A stretch of DNA of 64,000 bases from Hyphomicrobiales bacterium (GCA_016716745.1 JADJVD010000015.1:117536-181535), one strand, 5' to 3'. Numbered from the stretch's first letter, positions 37,148 to 46,172 are shown. Notes: a model not told the origin generated them from the letters alone. Numbers and translations: made by a program.

Positions 37148-37996
37148 CTAGAGCCGGGCCGCGCGCGCATACAGCGCGAGGGCGAGGCCGAACACGATCA
37201 GCACGACCATCGAAAGAGTGGCCGCCAGCGGCCAGTTGAGGGTGACGATCGCCTGATCGTAGATCTCCGTCGCCAGCAGGAACACGCGCCCGCCGCCGAG
37301 CAGCTTCGGCGTGATGAAGGAGCTGACCGCGAGAACGAAGCACAGCAGGCAGCCGAGCATGACGCCCGGCAGGGACAGCGGCAGCACGACGCGCCAGAAC
37401 GCCTGACGCGGCCGCGCGCCCAGCGTGGCGGCCGCTTCCTCCAGGCGCGCGTCGAGCCGGCCGAAGCCGGCGAGCAGCGCCAGAATCATGTAGGGCATCA
37501 GGATCTCGGCGAGGCCGAGGACGACGCCCTGCGTGTTGAAGATGAGCCTTTGCGCCGGCAGGCCGAGCGCCTTCAGCAACGAGTTGACGAGCCCGCCGTC
37601 CGACAGGATGGCGATCCAGCCATAGGTGCGCACCACCGCCGAGGTGAGCAGCGGCGAGATCACCAGCACGAGCAGGACGGTGCGCCGCAGGCCGCGCGCG
37701 CGATGCAGATAAAGCGCGATCGGATAGGACAGGACGAGGGTCAGCGCGGTGATCACGAGGCTGATCGTCACGCTCGACACGAGCAGTTCGGAATAGAAGG
37801 AATCGCGGAACAGCCCGGTCCAGTTGGCGAGCGTCGTCTCGTCGGTCAGCGCGCCTGTCGCCTCGCCGCGAATGAACGACATCTTGAACAGATTGAAAGT
37901 CGGCCAGAAGAACACCAGCGCATTGACCGCGAAAATCGGGATCAGCAGCGCCACGGCGAGCATCGGCCCGCGGGCGCCTGGCGCGCCGGCGCTCAC
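37148..37996 (-). CDS. ABC transporter permease, PotB-like
   Basis: 282 aa with six helices (first about residues 13-33, LAVALLIPIFAVNALVFFWP). The EAA loop is AATLGARPRQAFWRVVLPLS. ITPKLLGGGRVFLLATEIYD is a typical PotB-type C-terminal region. The start overlaps the ATPase stop by 4 nt. It forms the channel heterodimer with the downstream PotC-like protein. Confidence 0.9.
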   Translation of the reverse strand: MSAGAPGARGPMLAVALLIPIFAVNALVFFWPTFNLFKMSFIRGEATGALTDETTLANWTGLFRDSFYSELLVSSVTISLVITALTLVLSYPIALYLHRARGLRRTVLLVLVISPLLTSAVVRTYGWIAILSDGGLVNSLLKALGLPAQRLIFNTQGVVLGLAEILMPYMILALLAGFGRLDARLEEAAATLGARPRQAFWRVVLPLSLPGVMLGCLLCFVLAVSSFITPKLLGGGRVFLLATEIYDQAIVTLNWPLAATLSMVVLIVFGLALALYARAARL

Positions 37997-39093
37997 GAGG
38001 CGCGCTCGAACATGAAGGTGTCGGCGACGCGCCAGCTCAGCGTCACCGCCTCGCCGGGCCGCAGCGGCGGCTCGTGGCTGACGGTGCTTCGCTCGACCGA
38101 CAGGAGCCGCCCGGCGGCCTCCACCTCGTAATGCTGGAGATCGCCGGCGAAGACGCTGCGCGCCACGCGCCCACTAAGCATATTGCGCGGACCGTCCTGC
38201 GCCTGCGGCGGGGCGGCGGCGCCCGCGCTCATCTCGATGCGATGGGGCCGCACCATCAGCTCGACCGGCCCGTGCGCCGACCGCGCGGCGCGCAGCGCCT
38301 CGCCGCCGAGGCGAACGACGTCGCCCTCCGCCGTCGCCTCGATGCGGTTGATGCGGCCGACGAAGGTGGCGACGAAGGCCGAGGCGGGGCGCTCGTACAG
38401 ATCCTCCGGCGTGCCCAGTTGTTCGAGCCGGCCGCGATTCATCACCGCGACGCGGTCGCACATCGTCAGCGCCTCCATCTGATCGTGCGTGACGAAGATC
38501 GTCGTCGCCTTGAGGCGGGTCTGGATGTCGCGGATCTCGGCGCGCATGTCGTCGCGCAGCTTGGCGTCGAGATTGGACAGCGGCTCGTCGAGCAGCAGGA
38601 TCGAGGGACGGATGACCAGCGCGCGCGCCAGCGCCACGCGCTGTTGCTGGCCGCCGGAGAGCTGCGCGGGCTTGCGGTCGCCCAGCGCCTCCAGATGCAC
38701 CAGCGCCAGCGCCTCGCGCACGCGCCGCTCGATCTCGGCGCGCGCCAGCTTGCGCATTTCGAGGCCGAAGGCGAGGTTGCCCGCCACGCTCATGTGGGGA
38801 AACAGCGCGTAGCTCTGGAACACCATGCCCATGTCCCGCTCATAGGTCGGGACATGGGTGAGGTCGCGCCCGTCGACGGCGATGCGGCCCGCGCTCGCCT
38901 CGATCAGGCCTGCGATCATGCGCAGCGAGGTCGTCTTGCCGCAGCCGGAGGGGCCGAGGAAGGCGACGAGCTCCCCCTTGCCGATGTCGAGCGACAGATC
39001 GTCCACGGCGGCGAATCCGCCGTAGCGCTTGGTCAGGCCGCGCAGCGAGAGAAACCCTTCCCCCGCCGCGTCGGCTGATGTAGCTCCCGCCAT
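37993..39093 (-). CDS. ABC transporter ATP-binding protein, PotA-like
   Basis: 366 aa. Walker A GPSGCGKTTSLRM (about residue 47), Q-loop FQSYALFPHMSV, signature LSGGQQQRVALARAL, Walker B SILLLDEPLSNLD and the H-loop TIFVTHDQ are all present. The C-terminal TOBE/OB domain (from about residue 250) is typical of the PotA/FbpC class. It drives import with the two permeases and the binding protein, the latter ending 3 nt upstream. Confidence 0.93.
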   Translation of the reverse strand: MAGATSADAAGEGFLSLRGLTKRYGGFAAVDDLSLDIGKGELVAFLGPSGCGKTTSLRMIAGLIEASAGRIAVDGRDLTHVPTYERDMGMVFQSYALFPHMSVAGNLAFGLEMRKLARAEIERRVREALALVHLEALGDRKPAQLSGGQQQRVALARALVIRPSILLLDEPLSNLDAKLRDDMRAEIRDIQTRLKATTIFVTHDQMEALTMCDRVAVMNRGRLEQLGTPEDLYERPASAFVATFVGRINRIEATAEGDVVRLGGEALRAARSAHGPVELMVRPHRIEMSAGAAAPPQAQDGPRNMLSGRVARSVFAGDLQHYEVEAAGRLLSVERSTVSHEPPLRPGEAVTLSWRVADTFMFERAS

Positions 39094-39096
39094 CGC

Positions 39097-40140
39097 TCAG
39101 CGGCTCAGCGGCAGCACCTTGCGGCGCCATTGTTCGCCGACGGCGTCGCGCACCTTGGCGACCGCGATCCAGTCGACCGGGATCATCCGATCGATCGAGC
39201 GCAGCGCGGTGCGGGCGGCCGCCGCCTCGCTGACAGGCGCCTTGGCGTTGGTCGGCCCGTAGAACATCGACTCGGTGAACGCCTTCTGCGCCTCGGGCCC
39301 GAGCGCGTAGTTGACGAACTTCGCCGCGGCCGCGGCCTGCGGCGCGCCCTTGACGAGATTGATGGTGTTGATCTGGAAGACGCTGCCCTCGCTGGGGATG
39401 ACCGCCTTCAGCTTGCCGCCGGAGGCGTCGCTGTTGACCTGCGAGCGCGCGTTCCAGCCGATGCCGATGGTCGCCTGCCCGTTGATGATCGGCGTGTAGA
39501 CGTCGGGCTTGGGATCCCACGTCTGCACGTTCGGCGCGATCGGCGCCATCGCGTCGACGCCCTTCTCGAACTTGCTGGCGACGCCGCCGCCGCCGTTCAC
39601 CTTGTCGAGGATCATCACCAGCGACAGGCCCTGAATGTCGGGGAAGCCCGGGATCGCCACCTGCCCCTTGTTGGCCGGATCGGCGAGCGCGGCGAGCGAG
39701 GTCGGCGCCTTCTTGATCGCCTCGCTGTTGTAGATCATCACCAGATTGTCGAACGTCACGGCGACGCCGGCGATGTCGGGCGAGCGGGCGTTGGGATAGA
39801 GATCGGCGACGTTGGGAACGTTCTTCTCGTCGATCTTCTCGAACAGGCCTTCGTCCGTGGCCGCCTTCGAGACCGCGATGTCCATGATGACGACGTCGGC
39901 CTGCGGAGAGGCTTTCTGCGCGCGCGCCGCGCCGAGCATCTGCGCGGAGTTCGGCGCGCCGGCGTAGACGATCTTGATGTCGGGATTGGCCTTCATGAAA
40001 GGCTCGACGACGGCGGCCGTGTAGCGATCCTGAAAGATGCCGGAATAGGCGACGAGGGTCACCGTCGCCTGCTGGGCCATGGCCGACGCCGCCAGAAACG
40101 GCAGCGCGGCGACCCCGCACAAGAGGCTCCTGCGATTCAT
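39097..40140 (-). CDS. Periplasmic substrate-binding protein (PotD/FbpA-like)
   Basis: 347 aa with signal peptide (SLLCGVAALPFLAASAMAQQ). The family-6-like solute-binding fold shows VTLVAYSGIFQDRYTAAVVE, DVVIMDIAVSKAATDEGLFE, FDNLVMIYNSEAIKK, and an acidic and aromatic ligand cleft. This subtype is close to PotD-like proteins that bind polyamines, amino acids or phosphonates. ATG 40140 gives the signal peptide. It is 98 nt downstream of the RraA-like gene. Confidence 0.9.
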   Translation of the reverse strand: MNRRSLLCGVAALPFLAASAMAQQATVTLVAYSGIFQDRYTAAVVEPFMKANPDIKIVYAGAPNSAQMLGAARAQKASPQADVVIMDIAVSKAATDEGLFEKIDEKNVPNVADLYPNARSPDIAGVAVTFDNLVMIYNSEAIKKAPTSLAALADPANKGQVAIPGFPDIQGLSLVMILDKVNGGGGVASKFEKGVDAMAPIAPNVQTWDPKPDVYTPIINGQATIGIGWNARSQVNSDASGGKLKAVIPSEGSVFQINTINLVKGAPQAAAAAKFVNYALGPEAQKAFTESMFYGPTNAKAPVSEAAAARTALRSIDRMIPVDWIAVAKVRDAVGEQWRRKVLPLSR

Positions 40141-40238
40141 GCTCCACCCTCCCCTGAGCGCGCCGTCGATCTGCGCGACGCGTTGATCCGTTCCGAGCAT
40201 CGGCGCTGTCCGCCCGCCGCGCAACCCGGCGGGCGCGC

Positions 40239-40904
40239 CTAGCCGGCGCGCTTGCCCTCGACGAGCGCCGTCGCGCCGCTGATGTCGGGCAGCTTCTCGC
40301 CCTTGCGCAGACGCTCGAGCAAAACGATCTCGCGCTCCTGCATCTCGATGGCGCGGGCGGCGACCGCCTCCGCCTCGTCGGGACGCAGGACGAGCACGCC
40401 GCTTTCGTCGCACAGCACTGCGTCGCCCGGATGCACGGTCTGGCCGCCGACCGAGACCGGCACGTTGAGCGCGCCCTCGAGGCCGAGAATCTTGGTGGTG
40501 ATCGGCGAGGCGCCGCGGCACCACAGCGGCATGTCGACCTTGTGAACCTCGGAGATGTCGGTCGCCGGCCCGTCGATGACGCCCGCCTTCACCCCCGCAT
40601 TCTTCATGCAATGGGTGATGACGCCGCCCCAGCAGGCGTGCTTGTCGTCATGACAGCGGTCGATCACCACGACGTCGCCGGGGCGCACATGCGCGGTGAG
40701 ATAGTGCAGCAGCGTCGAGTCGGCGTGCGGGATGCGCAGCGTCACCGCCGTGCCGGCGACGCGCTTGGCCGGCAGCACGGCGCGGATGTGGCGATCGACG
40801 AAGCCCGAATGCTTGAAGTGGCCGACGGTCGCCGTCTCCACGCGCTCCAGCATCTCGATGGTCCGCGGCCCGATTTGCGCCGGCATCGGATTGACGATGA
40901 ACAT
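40239..40904 (-). CDS. RraA-like/HMG-CHA aldolase family protein
   Basis: 221 aa. This is the RraA fold of 4-hydroxy-4-methyl-2-oxoglutarate/CHA aldolases, with LHYLTAHVRPGDVVVIDRC, AGVKAGVIDGPATDISEV (Arg/Asp catalytic region variant) and VHPGDAVLCDESGVLVLR. Members either inhibit RNase E (true RraA) or cleave 4-carboxy-4-hydroxy-2-oxoadipate-type acids. In this operon between a CN hydrolase and an importer a catabolic aldolase or decarboxylase is more likely. It overlaps neither neighbour (10 nt and 98 nt gaps). Confidence 0.8.
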   Translation of the reverse strand: MFIVNPMPAQIGPRTIEMLERVETATVGHFKHSGFVDRHIRAVLPAKRVAGTAVTLRIPHADSTLLHYLTAHVRPGDVVVIDRCHDDKHACWGGVITHCMKNAGVKAGVIDGPATDISEVHKVDMPLWCRGASPITTKILGLEGALNVPVSVGGQTVHPGDAVLCDESGVLVLRPDEAEAVAARAIEMQEREIVLLERLRKGEKLPDISGATALVEGKRAG

Positions 40905-40914
40905 GGCGGGCCTT

Positions 40915-41718
40915 TCACAGAACGTGATGGTTTTCGACCGGGAGATTGACGCGGATCTTGTTCAGGTAGTCGAAGTCGAGCGAGGCGCCGGTGAGGCCGA
41001 CGCCGTCCGACACCTGCGCGACGATGTGGCCCCACGGGTCGATCACCATGGAATGGCCCCAGCACCACTTCGCGCCGTCGGAATGCGAGCCGGTCTGCCC
41101 GACCGCCAGGAAATAGGTTTGCGTCTCGATGGCGCGGGCGCGCGCCAGCGTCTCCCAATGGTCCTTGCCCGTCATCAGCGTGAAGGCGGCCGGCAGCACG
41201 ATCACCTGCGCGCCGCGGTCGCGCAGGGCGCGGAACAGTTCGGGAAAGCGGATGTCGTAGCAGATCGCGCAGCCGACCGTGACGTCGCCGACCTTGTAGG
41301 TGACGATGTCCTCCCCGCGCGCGACGCTGTCGGACTCGCGATAGACGACGCCGCCGGGAACCTCGACGTCGAATAGATGCATCTTGCGGTAGCGCGCGAT
41401 CTCGTCGCCCTTCGGCCCGAACACGACGGTCGTGTTGTAGTGCGCATTGCCGACGCTCTCGACCATCGAGCCGGCGTGAAGCGTGATCTTCAGCTCCTTC
41501 GCCAGAGACGACATCAGACGGTAGGCGTCGCCGTCGGGAAAGTCCTCGCCGCTCTTGTGCATCTCGGGCGGGGTTCCATGCAGATAGGCGAAATATTCCG
41601 GCAGGACGACGAGGTCGGGACGTTCGCGGTCGGCGGCCGTGCGGATCAGCTCCTCGGCCTTGGCGAGATTGGCCTTCTTGTCGCCCTGCGAATTCATCTG
41701 CACGAGGCTCACCCGCAT
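40915..41718 (-). CDS. Nitrilase-superfamily carbon-nitrogen hydrolase
   Basis: 267 aa. The catalytic triad is visible: Glu in VVLPEYFAYL (about residue 42), Lys in RYRKMHLFD (about residue 111) and Cys in VGCAICYDIRFPEL (about residue 145). The overall sequence resembles the Nit2/omega-amidase-like branch of amidases (MRVSLVQMNSQGDKKANL). It may hydrolyse an amide or N-carbamoyl compound brought in by the adjacent ABC importer. It begins 76 nt after the LysR gene and precedes the RraA-like gene. Confidence 0.9.
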   Translation of the reverse strand: MRVSLVQMNSQGDKKANLAKAEELIRTAADRERPDLVVLPEYFAYLHGTPPEMHKSGEDFPDGDAYRLMSSLAKELKITLHAGSMVESVGNAHYNTTVVFGPKGDEIARYRKMHLFDVEVPGGVVYRESDSVARGEDIVTYKVGDVTVGCAICYDIRFPELFRALRDRGAQVIVLPAAFTLMTGKDHWETLARARAIETQTYFLAVGQTGSHSDGAKWCWGHSMVIDPWGHIVAQVSDGVGLTGASLDFDYLNKIRVNLPVENHHVL

Positions 41719-41794
41719 GCCCGATCCTCCCTGCCCTGGCTGCGCTCTGTCTCGGGCGCAGGACAGCAGATGTCGGCGGGGCGATCAAACGGGT

Positions 41795-42721
41795 TTATTC
41801 GATGGCGCGTGATCGAAAACTCTTGTGCGTGTCCCGCTCGAAGTCGCGCGCGGTCTCGACCGCGAGCTGCGCGACGGCCTGCGGCAGCGGATTGCCGGGC
41901 GCGACGCGATGGATCGCGTGGAACATCAGCGGCGGCATGCGCTGGCGCACGGCGAGGGCGCGCACCTCGCCTGTCTCGATGGCCTCGCGCATGATGATCG
42001 CGGGCATCGCGCACACGCCGATGCCGTCGCGCACGAGACGCGCGAGGGTGGCGATCGAGTTGGTGTCGTAGATGCGCACGTTTTCGGGCGGGATGCGCGC
42101 GTCGGCGAGCAATTGCATCAGCGCCTGATGCGGAATGGAATGGCGCGGATAGGCGAGCAGCGGATAGGCGACGAGATCGGCGACGTCCATCTCGCCGGCC
42201 GGCAGATCGAGCGTGCGCGCGGCGAGCCAGTCGCAGGGAAAGGCGCCGAGCTCCTCGTTGCGCAGACCGGGCGCCTGCACCGGCCCCATCATCATCGCAA
42301 GGTCGATGGCGCCTTCGCTGACAGGCCGCGTCAACGACAGGCTGGTGCCGACCGTCAGCTCCAGATTGACGAGCGGGTAGCGCTCCTTCAGCCGCTCGAT
42401 GAAGCGCGGCAGCCATGTGTAGACGATGGAGTCGATGGTTCCGATCGAGACGACGCCGCGCAGCGCGGCGCCCTCCTCCGTTTCGCGCATGTCGCCGACG
42501 AGACGCAGGATCTCCTCGGCCTGCGGCACGATCTTGCGGCCCGCCGCGGTGAGGCGCGCGGCGCGGCCGTCGCGGTCGAACAGGGCGAAGCCGAGGTCGG
42601 ATTCCAGCGTATGGATGCGATGGGAGACGGCCGCCTGCGTCGCGGCCATGCGTTCGGCGGCGGCGGAAAAGCTGCCGAGCCGCACCACCCAGAGGAAGGT
42701 TTCGAGGAAACGCAGATTCAC
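41795..42721 (-). CDS. LysR-family transcriptional regulator
   Basis: 308 aa. The N-terminal winged HTH (FLETFLWVVRLGSFSAAAE, ATQAAVSHRIHTLESDLG) is followed by the LysR substrate-binding domain with two lobes. It is the first gene of a same-strand run with the CN hydrolase, RraA-like and ABC genes, and probably regulates that run in response to its substrate. Being co-directional rather than divergent, it may be part of the transcript. Effector unknown. Confidence 0.92.
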   Translation of the reverse strand: MNLRFLETFLWVVRLGSFSAAAERMAATQAAVSHRIHTLESDLGFALFDRDGRAARLTAAGRKIVPQAEEILRLVGDMRETEEGAALRGVVSIGTIDSIVYTWLPRFIERLKERYPLVNLELTVGTSLSLTRPVSEGAIDLAMMMGPVQAPGLRNEELGAFPCDWLAARTLDLPAGEMDVADLVAYPLLAYPRHSIPHQALMQLLADARIPPENVRIYDTNSIATLARLVRDGIGVCAMPAIIMREAIETGEVRALAVRQRMPPLMFHAIHRVAPGNPLPQAVAQLAVETARDFERDTHKSFRSRAIE

Positions 42722-43070
42722 CGCGAGCGCCCGGCCTTTGGAGACGCCGGCGCAGGCGCCGTCTCGACGGACGGTCGAGTCTCCCGCGATCCGTCGGCGC
42801 CGCCCTGCCCCGATCGCCGCCAGCCTAGCGCAACGCGCGCGCCGGTCCAGCGCGGCGGCGGCGCGAACGGCGACTGGCCGGAGCTGGAGCCGGCGCGTTA
42901 ATCCTCAATCAACCATCGCGATTATGCTTGCGTAAACCATGGCGTCGATTGCTTGACGATGTAATAACCACGCCAAAAGGCAAACAAAGCCACTCGAAAT
43001 TTATCCGTTATCTTGGCGCAATCGGCCCCGCGGCGGAGCATCCGCGACGGCCCGGGACGGATGGAGCGCC
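42722..43070 (+). promoter_or_regulatory. Intergenic region with AT-rich island and candidate CtrA site
   Basis: 349 nt between divergent lysR and the YkuD gene. The left two thirds is GC-rich and featureless. About 42898-43016 is markedly AT-richer. TTAA-N7-TCAAC at 42898-42913 differs by one base from the CtrA box TTAA-N7-TTAAC. A TTGACG follows (near 42952) without a clear -10. No RNA or gene is visible. Confidence 0.35.
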
Positions 43071-44087
43071 ATGACGCTGGTTACGCCGATGTTGTCGCCG
43101 ATCGCACGATCCGGGCCGCGCGCCGGCGCGTGGCTGATCTGGATCGCCGCCTCCGCCGGCGCCCTCGTCCTGCCGTTTCACGGCGCGCAGGCCGGCCCCG
43201 GCGAGCCGCAGGTCATTCCCGGCGTCGGACCGCAGGCCGTCGCCGCGCCGCAAGCCGTGCGCCCCGGCGCCTATGGCGGCGGCTTCATCGAGTTTCTCGT
43301 CACCTCGGGCGGCCGGCGGGCCGTTCGGCCCTCGAGCGGCGCGCTGACAGCCGCCAGCTTCGCCCCGCCGCCCGGCGCGACGCAGAGCTACGGGCCGCCG
43401 CCGACGCCGGCCTATGCGCGCGGCGCCGGCTATGGCCCGACGCCGACCGCGACCTACGCCGCTGGCGATCCGGGCTACGGCCCGCCGCCGACCGCCGCGC
43501 ATGCGCAGCGCCGGGTCGACTACGGCCCGCGCCCGACGCCGGCCTATGGCGCGCAGACGGCCGTGCGCCTCGCCTACGGCGCCTCCGGGCTGACCCAGCC
43601 GCAAGGCGCCCCCGCCGTCGAGGTCGCGCCCCGTCTCGCGCCCGATCCGCGCTTCGCGCGCCAGGACGTGGCGTATGACGGCCCGCACAAGCCGGGCTCG
43701 GTCGTCGTCGACACGCCGAACAAGCATCTCTACCTCGTCCAGCCGGGCGGGCGGGCGATCCGCTACGGCATCGGCGTCGGGCGGCCGGGCTTCGAATGGT
43801 CGGGCGTGAAACACGTCTCGCGCAAGGCGGAGTGGCCGGACTGGCGGCCGCCGCCGGAGATGCTGAAGCGCCGGCCGGATCTGCCGACCTTCATGGCGGG
43901 CGGGCCGCAGAACCCGCTCGGCGCCCGCGCGCTCTATCTCGGCTCCTCGCTCTACCGCATCCACGGCACGAACGAGCCGCACACGATCGGCCAGAATGTC
44001 TCGTCCGGCTGCATCCGTATGATGAACGACGACGTGATCGACCTGTATGGCCGCGTGCCGGTGGGCGCGACGGTGGTGGTGATCTGA
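43071..44087 (+). CDS. YkuD-type L,D-transpeptidase with YGPxPTP repeat linker
   Basis: 338 aa. It has an N-terminal membrane/signal segment (AWLIWIAASAGALVLPFHGA), a repeat-rich linker (about residues 105-160, see repeat), and the ErfK/YbiS/YkuD catalytic domain from about residue 200 (PGSVVVDTPNKHLYLVQPGG). The active site is IHGTNEPHTIGQNVSSGCIR, with catalytic His and Cys (YRIHGTN, SGCIRM). Such enzymes form 3-3 crosslinks or attach lipoproteins. AAC-rich DNA with a CtrA-like box lies upstream. It is one of three L,D-transpeptidases in the window. Confidence 0.92.
   Translation: MTLVTPMLSPIARSGPRAGAWLIWIAASAGALVLPFHGAQAGPGEPQVIPGVGPQAVAAPQAVRPGAYGGGFIEFLVTSGGRRAVRPSSGALTAASFAPPPGATQSYGPPPTPAYARGAGYGPTPTATYAAGDPGYGPPPTAAHAQRRVDYGPRPTPAYGAQTAVRLAYGASGLTQPQGAPAVEVAPRLAPDPRFARQDVAYDGPHKPGSVVVDTPNKHLYLVQPGGRAIRYGIGVGRPGFEWSGVKHVSRKAEWPDWRPPPEMLKRRPDLPTFMAGGPQNPLGARALYLGSSLYRIHGTNEPHTIGQNVSSGCIRMMNDDVIDLYGRVPVGATVVVI
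43389..43550 (+). repeat. Coding repeat: four YGP(P/T/R)PT units
   Basis: Within the transpeptidase linker four units beginning YGPPPTP, YGPTPT, YGPPPT and YGPRPTP recur at intervals of about 14-17 residues, with intervening Ala/Arg/Gly. They form a flexible Tyr/Pro-rich spacer. Confidence 0.75.
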
Positions 44088-44134
44088 CGATTTACGTCCC
44101 GCAGAGGACGGGAGGCCGCGCGAGCGGACAGGAG

Positions 44135-44168
44135 AAAGCCGCCCCCTGAGCCGAGGGGGCGGCTTTTT
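44135..44168 (+). terminator. Strong bidirectional intrinsic terminator
   Basis: A 12-bp perfect stem (AAAGCCGCCCCC/GGGGGCGGCTTT) with an 8-nt loop and a five-T run, between the YkuD gene and the convergent DUF2076 gene; also works with A-run/T-run in the reverse direction. Confidence 0.92.
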
Positions 44169-44196
44169 GCGTTTCAGGTCGGCAAGAACGCCCGCG

Positions 44197-44937
44197 TCAG
44201 ACGTCGACGCCGCCGTCGCCGCCGTCGAAGCCGCCGTCGTCCCAGCCTGCGTCCTGCGTCCCGTCGCGGCTGAAGCCGGGGTCGTAGGCGTCCGCCGGCT
44301 CCCGCGACGAGCCGCCGCTCCACGAATTGTCCATCGCGCCGTCGCCATGCGGCCCGGCGAGCCCGGCGGCCTGACCGTGGCCATGACCCTGGCCGCCGAA
44401 CATGCTCTGGATCGAGTTGGCGAGCAGCATGCCGCCGGCGACGCCCGCCGCCGCGCCGAGCGCGCCGGTGAGGAAGCTCGAGCCGCGCCCACCCTGCTGC
44501 GGCTGCGCGGGCGCCCATGGGCCGGGCTGACCCTGCCAGCCGCCGCGCGGCGCCATGCCTTCGGCGGGGGCGTCGTAGCCCGGCGCGGGTCCGGCGCGCC
44601 GCCACGGATCGGGCGCGCCGGCGCGCGGCGGTCCGGAGTCGCGCTCGCGCGATCCGAACAGCGACTTGCCGATGCCGCCCAGAAAACTCTCGGACTGCGG
44701 CTCGGGACGCGACTCCATCTCGCGCACGCGGTCCTCCAGCTCGCGAATGCGCTCGTCGGCGGCGGCGAGCGCCTGATCCTGCACGAGCACGGCCTGCGCC
44801 AGCGCATAGGCGGCGTGCGGCGCCTCGCGGGCGCGCTCGGCGATGAAGGCTTCGGCCTCGCGGTCGCGCGGATTGGCCTCCGCCTCGCGCAAACGGTCGA
44901 ACAGTCCGGCCAGCATCTGGCGTTCGTCGGGCGTCAT
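44197..44937 (-). CDS. DUF2076 domain protein
   Basis: 246 aa. The N-terminal DUF2076 helical region runs from TPDERQMLAGLFDRLREAEA through REAPHAAYALAQAVLVQDQA to LEDRVREMESRPE, a coiled coil. A Gly/Pro-rich middle contains one hydrophobic Ala/Gly helix (LTGALGAAAGVAGGMLLANS). The tail is acidic with repeated GG and Asp (DGGDGGVDV). The family is periplasm- or membrane-associated and uncharacterised. It converges on the transpeptidase terminator. Confidence 0.85.
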   Translation of the reverse strand: MTPDERQMLAGLFDRLREAEANPRDREAEAFIAERAREAPHAAYALAQAVLVQDQALAAADERIRELEDRVREMESRPEPQSESFLGGIGKSLFGSRERDSGPPRAGAPDPWRRAGPAPGYDAPAEGMAPRGGWQGQPGPWAPAQPQQGGRGSSFLTGALGAAAGVAGGMLLANSIQSMFGGQGHGHGQAAGLAGPHGDGAMDNSWSGGSSREPADAYDPGFSRDGTQDAGWDDGGFDGGDGGVDV

Positions 44938-45030
44938 GAGCCTCCCTGTGCGGCGCCGCGCCGCCTGCCCCTCGATATGGGGAGGCGGCGGGCGCCCGCA
45001 AGACGGCGCAGGGAGAGGCGGCCCCGAACG

Positions 45031-45057
45031 AAAAGAGCCGGCGCGCGGCGCCGGCTC
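45031..45057 (-). terminator. Intrinsic terminator after the porin gene
   Basis: A 10-bp perfect inverted repeat (GAGCCGGCGC/GCGCCGGCTC, 3-nt loop) followed on the minus strand by TTTTCGTT, 28 nt past the porin stop. Confidence 0.85.
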
Positions 45058-45084
45058 CGGTTCGTTCGCGACGCGCGTCGCGGC

Positions 45085-46005
45085 TTACTTCAGGTCCTTG
45101 CCCGTGATGTCGAAGGACAGGGTTGCGGCGATGCGGTGGCCGCACCAGTTGGACCGGCCATTTGCGACGACGCCGACCGGATTGCCGCGCGGATCGGACG
45201 AGTTGATCCAGCACTCGCTCTTGTTCAGGTCTGTGCCGGAGTAGCGCAGATCGAGCGTCGCCAGCTTGTAGGCATAGCCGACGCCGAGGTTCCAGGTGTT
45301 GTAGGAGATGTACTTGGTCGGGCCGAAGGCCGGACGCGAGGTGCCGAGGAACTGGCGGCCGAACTCGCCCGAGACGTAGAAATTGTTGGGCAGAGCGACC
45401 TTCAGCGTGCCGGAGAGGTAGGTGGCGTTGGCGCCGACGCTCGTCCAGTTCGGCGAATAATAGAGGTTCACGCCGGCGGTGACGGTGTCGTTCCAGGTGT
45501 AGGACGCCTTGCCGTAGATCTCGCCCCAGCTCGGATTGCGCGCCGTCGACGGCACGCCGCCGGGAACGGGATTGAGGAAGGTCACGCCCGCGCCATCGAT
45601 GAAATAGCGGCGGCTGTTGCCCGGATAGGCGTACCAGATGTAGCCGAAGTCGAAGGCCACGGGACCGAAGGTCGGCCGCACGCCGGCGTAGATGTCGGCC
45701 TCGACGGCCGGATCGGTCGGCAGCTTGACGCTCCAGAGCTGCGCGCCGGCGTAAAGCTGGATCGCGTCGGTCGCGTTGTAGCGCAGCTCGCCATAGGCGG
45801 TGACGGCCGGCTTGTGATCGGACTGGGTGACGCCGCGGGCGATGTAGTCCGTCATCAGCTTGCCGCCGAAGGCCCAGTCGATCACCGGCGCGACGGGCGC
45901 CGGCGGCGCCGGATCCTTCTTGGCGACGAGATCGGCCGCCTGCGAGGACGCGCCGAGCGCGAGCGCGGCGGCGAGGGAAAGAGCGGAGAATTTCACGAGC
46001 GACAT
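45085..46005 (-). CDS. TorF-family putative outer-membrane porin
   Basis: 306 aa. A signal peptide (FSALSLAAALALGASSQA, cleaved near residue 23) is followed by AADLVAKK. The body is rich in alternating aromatic beta strands (GGKLMTDYIARGVTQSDHKP, SWGEIYGKASYTWNDTVTAGV, YISYNTWNLGVGYAYKLATL), and the C-terminus TLSFDITGKDLK resembles a barrel end. It matches the TorF family of alphaproteobacterial porins (DUF3573-like naming varies). Substrate unknown. ATG 46005 gives the signal peptide; two paired Cys are present (ECWI and NWCG). Confidence 0.85.
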   Translation of the reverse strand: MSLVKFSALSLAAALALGASSQAADLVAKKDPAPPAPVAPVIDWAFGGKLMTDYIARGVTQSDHKPAVTAYGELRYNATDAIQLYAGAQLWSVKLPTDPAVEADIYAGVRPTFGPVAFDFGYIWYAYPGNSRRYFIDGAGVTFLNPVPGGVPSTARNPSWGEIYGKASYTWNDTVTAGVNLYYSPNWTSVGANATYLSGTLKVALPNNFYVSGEFGRQFLGTSRPAFGPTKYISYNTWNLGVGYAYKLATLDLRYSGTDLNKSECWINSSDPRGNPVGVVANGRSNWCGHRIAATLSFDITGKDLK

Positions 46006-46144
46006 AGTTGCGGGCTCCGACCGGCCATGAATCGATGGCTCGACCGTGCTGCGGCGCCGCAAGAGGGACAAGGCGAAGTGTTGGGCGGGCGCCTACGCGC
46101 TCGGCAAGCGGAGGACGTTCTGCACGCCCGTTGTGCAGCGCAAC

Positions 46145-46167
46145 GAAAACGCCGCAATGCGTTGCGG
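46145..46167 (-). terminator. Weak terminator downstream of glcF
   Basis: CCGCAA/TTGCGG stem (6 bp, 4-nt loop) followed on the minus strand by CGTTTTCGTT, just past the glcF stop. Confidence 0.5.
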
Positions 46168-46172
46168 AATTG

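Noticed and set aside
40141..40611. Upstream extension of the ABC substrate-binding protein
   Set aside because: The open frame continues into RraA antisense/off-frame sequence; the signal peptide begins at ATG 40140.
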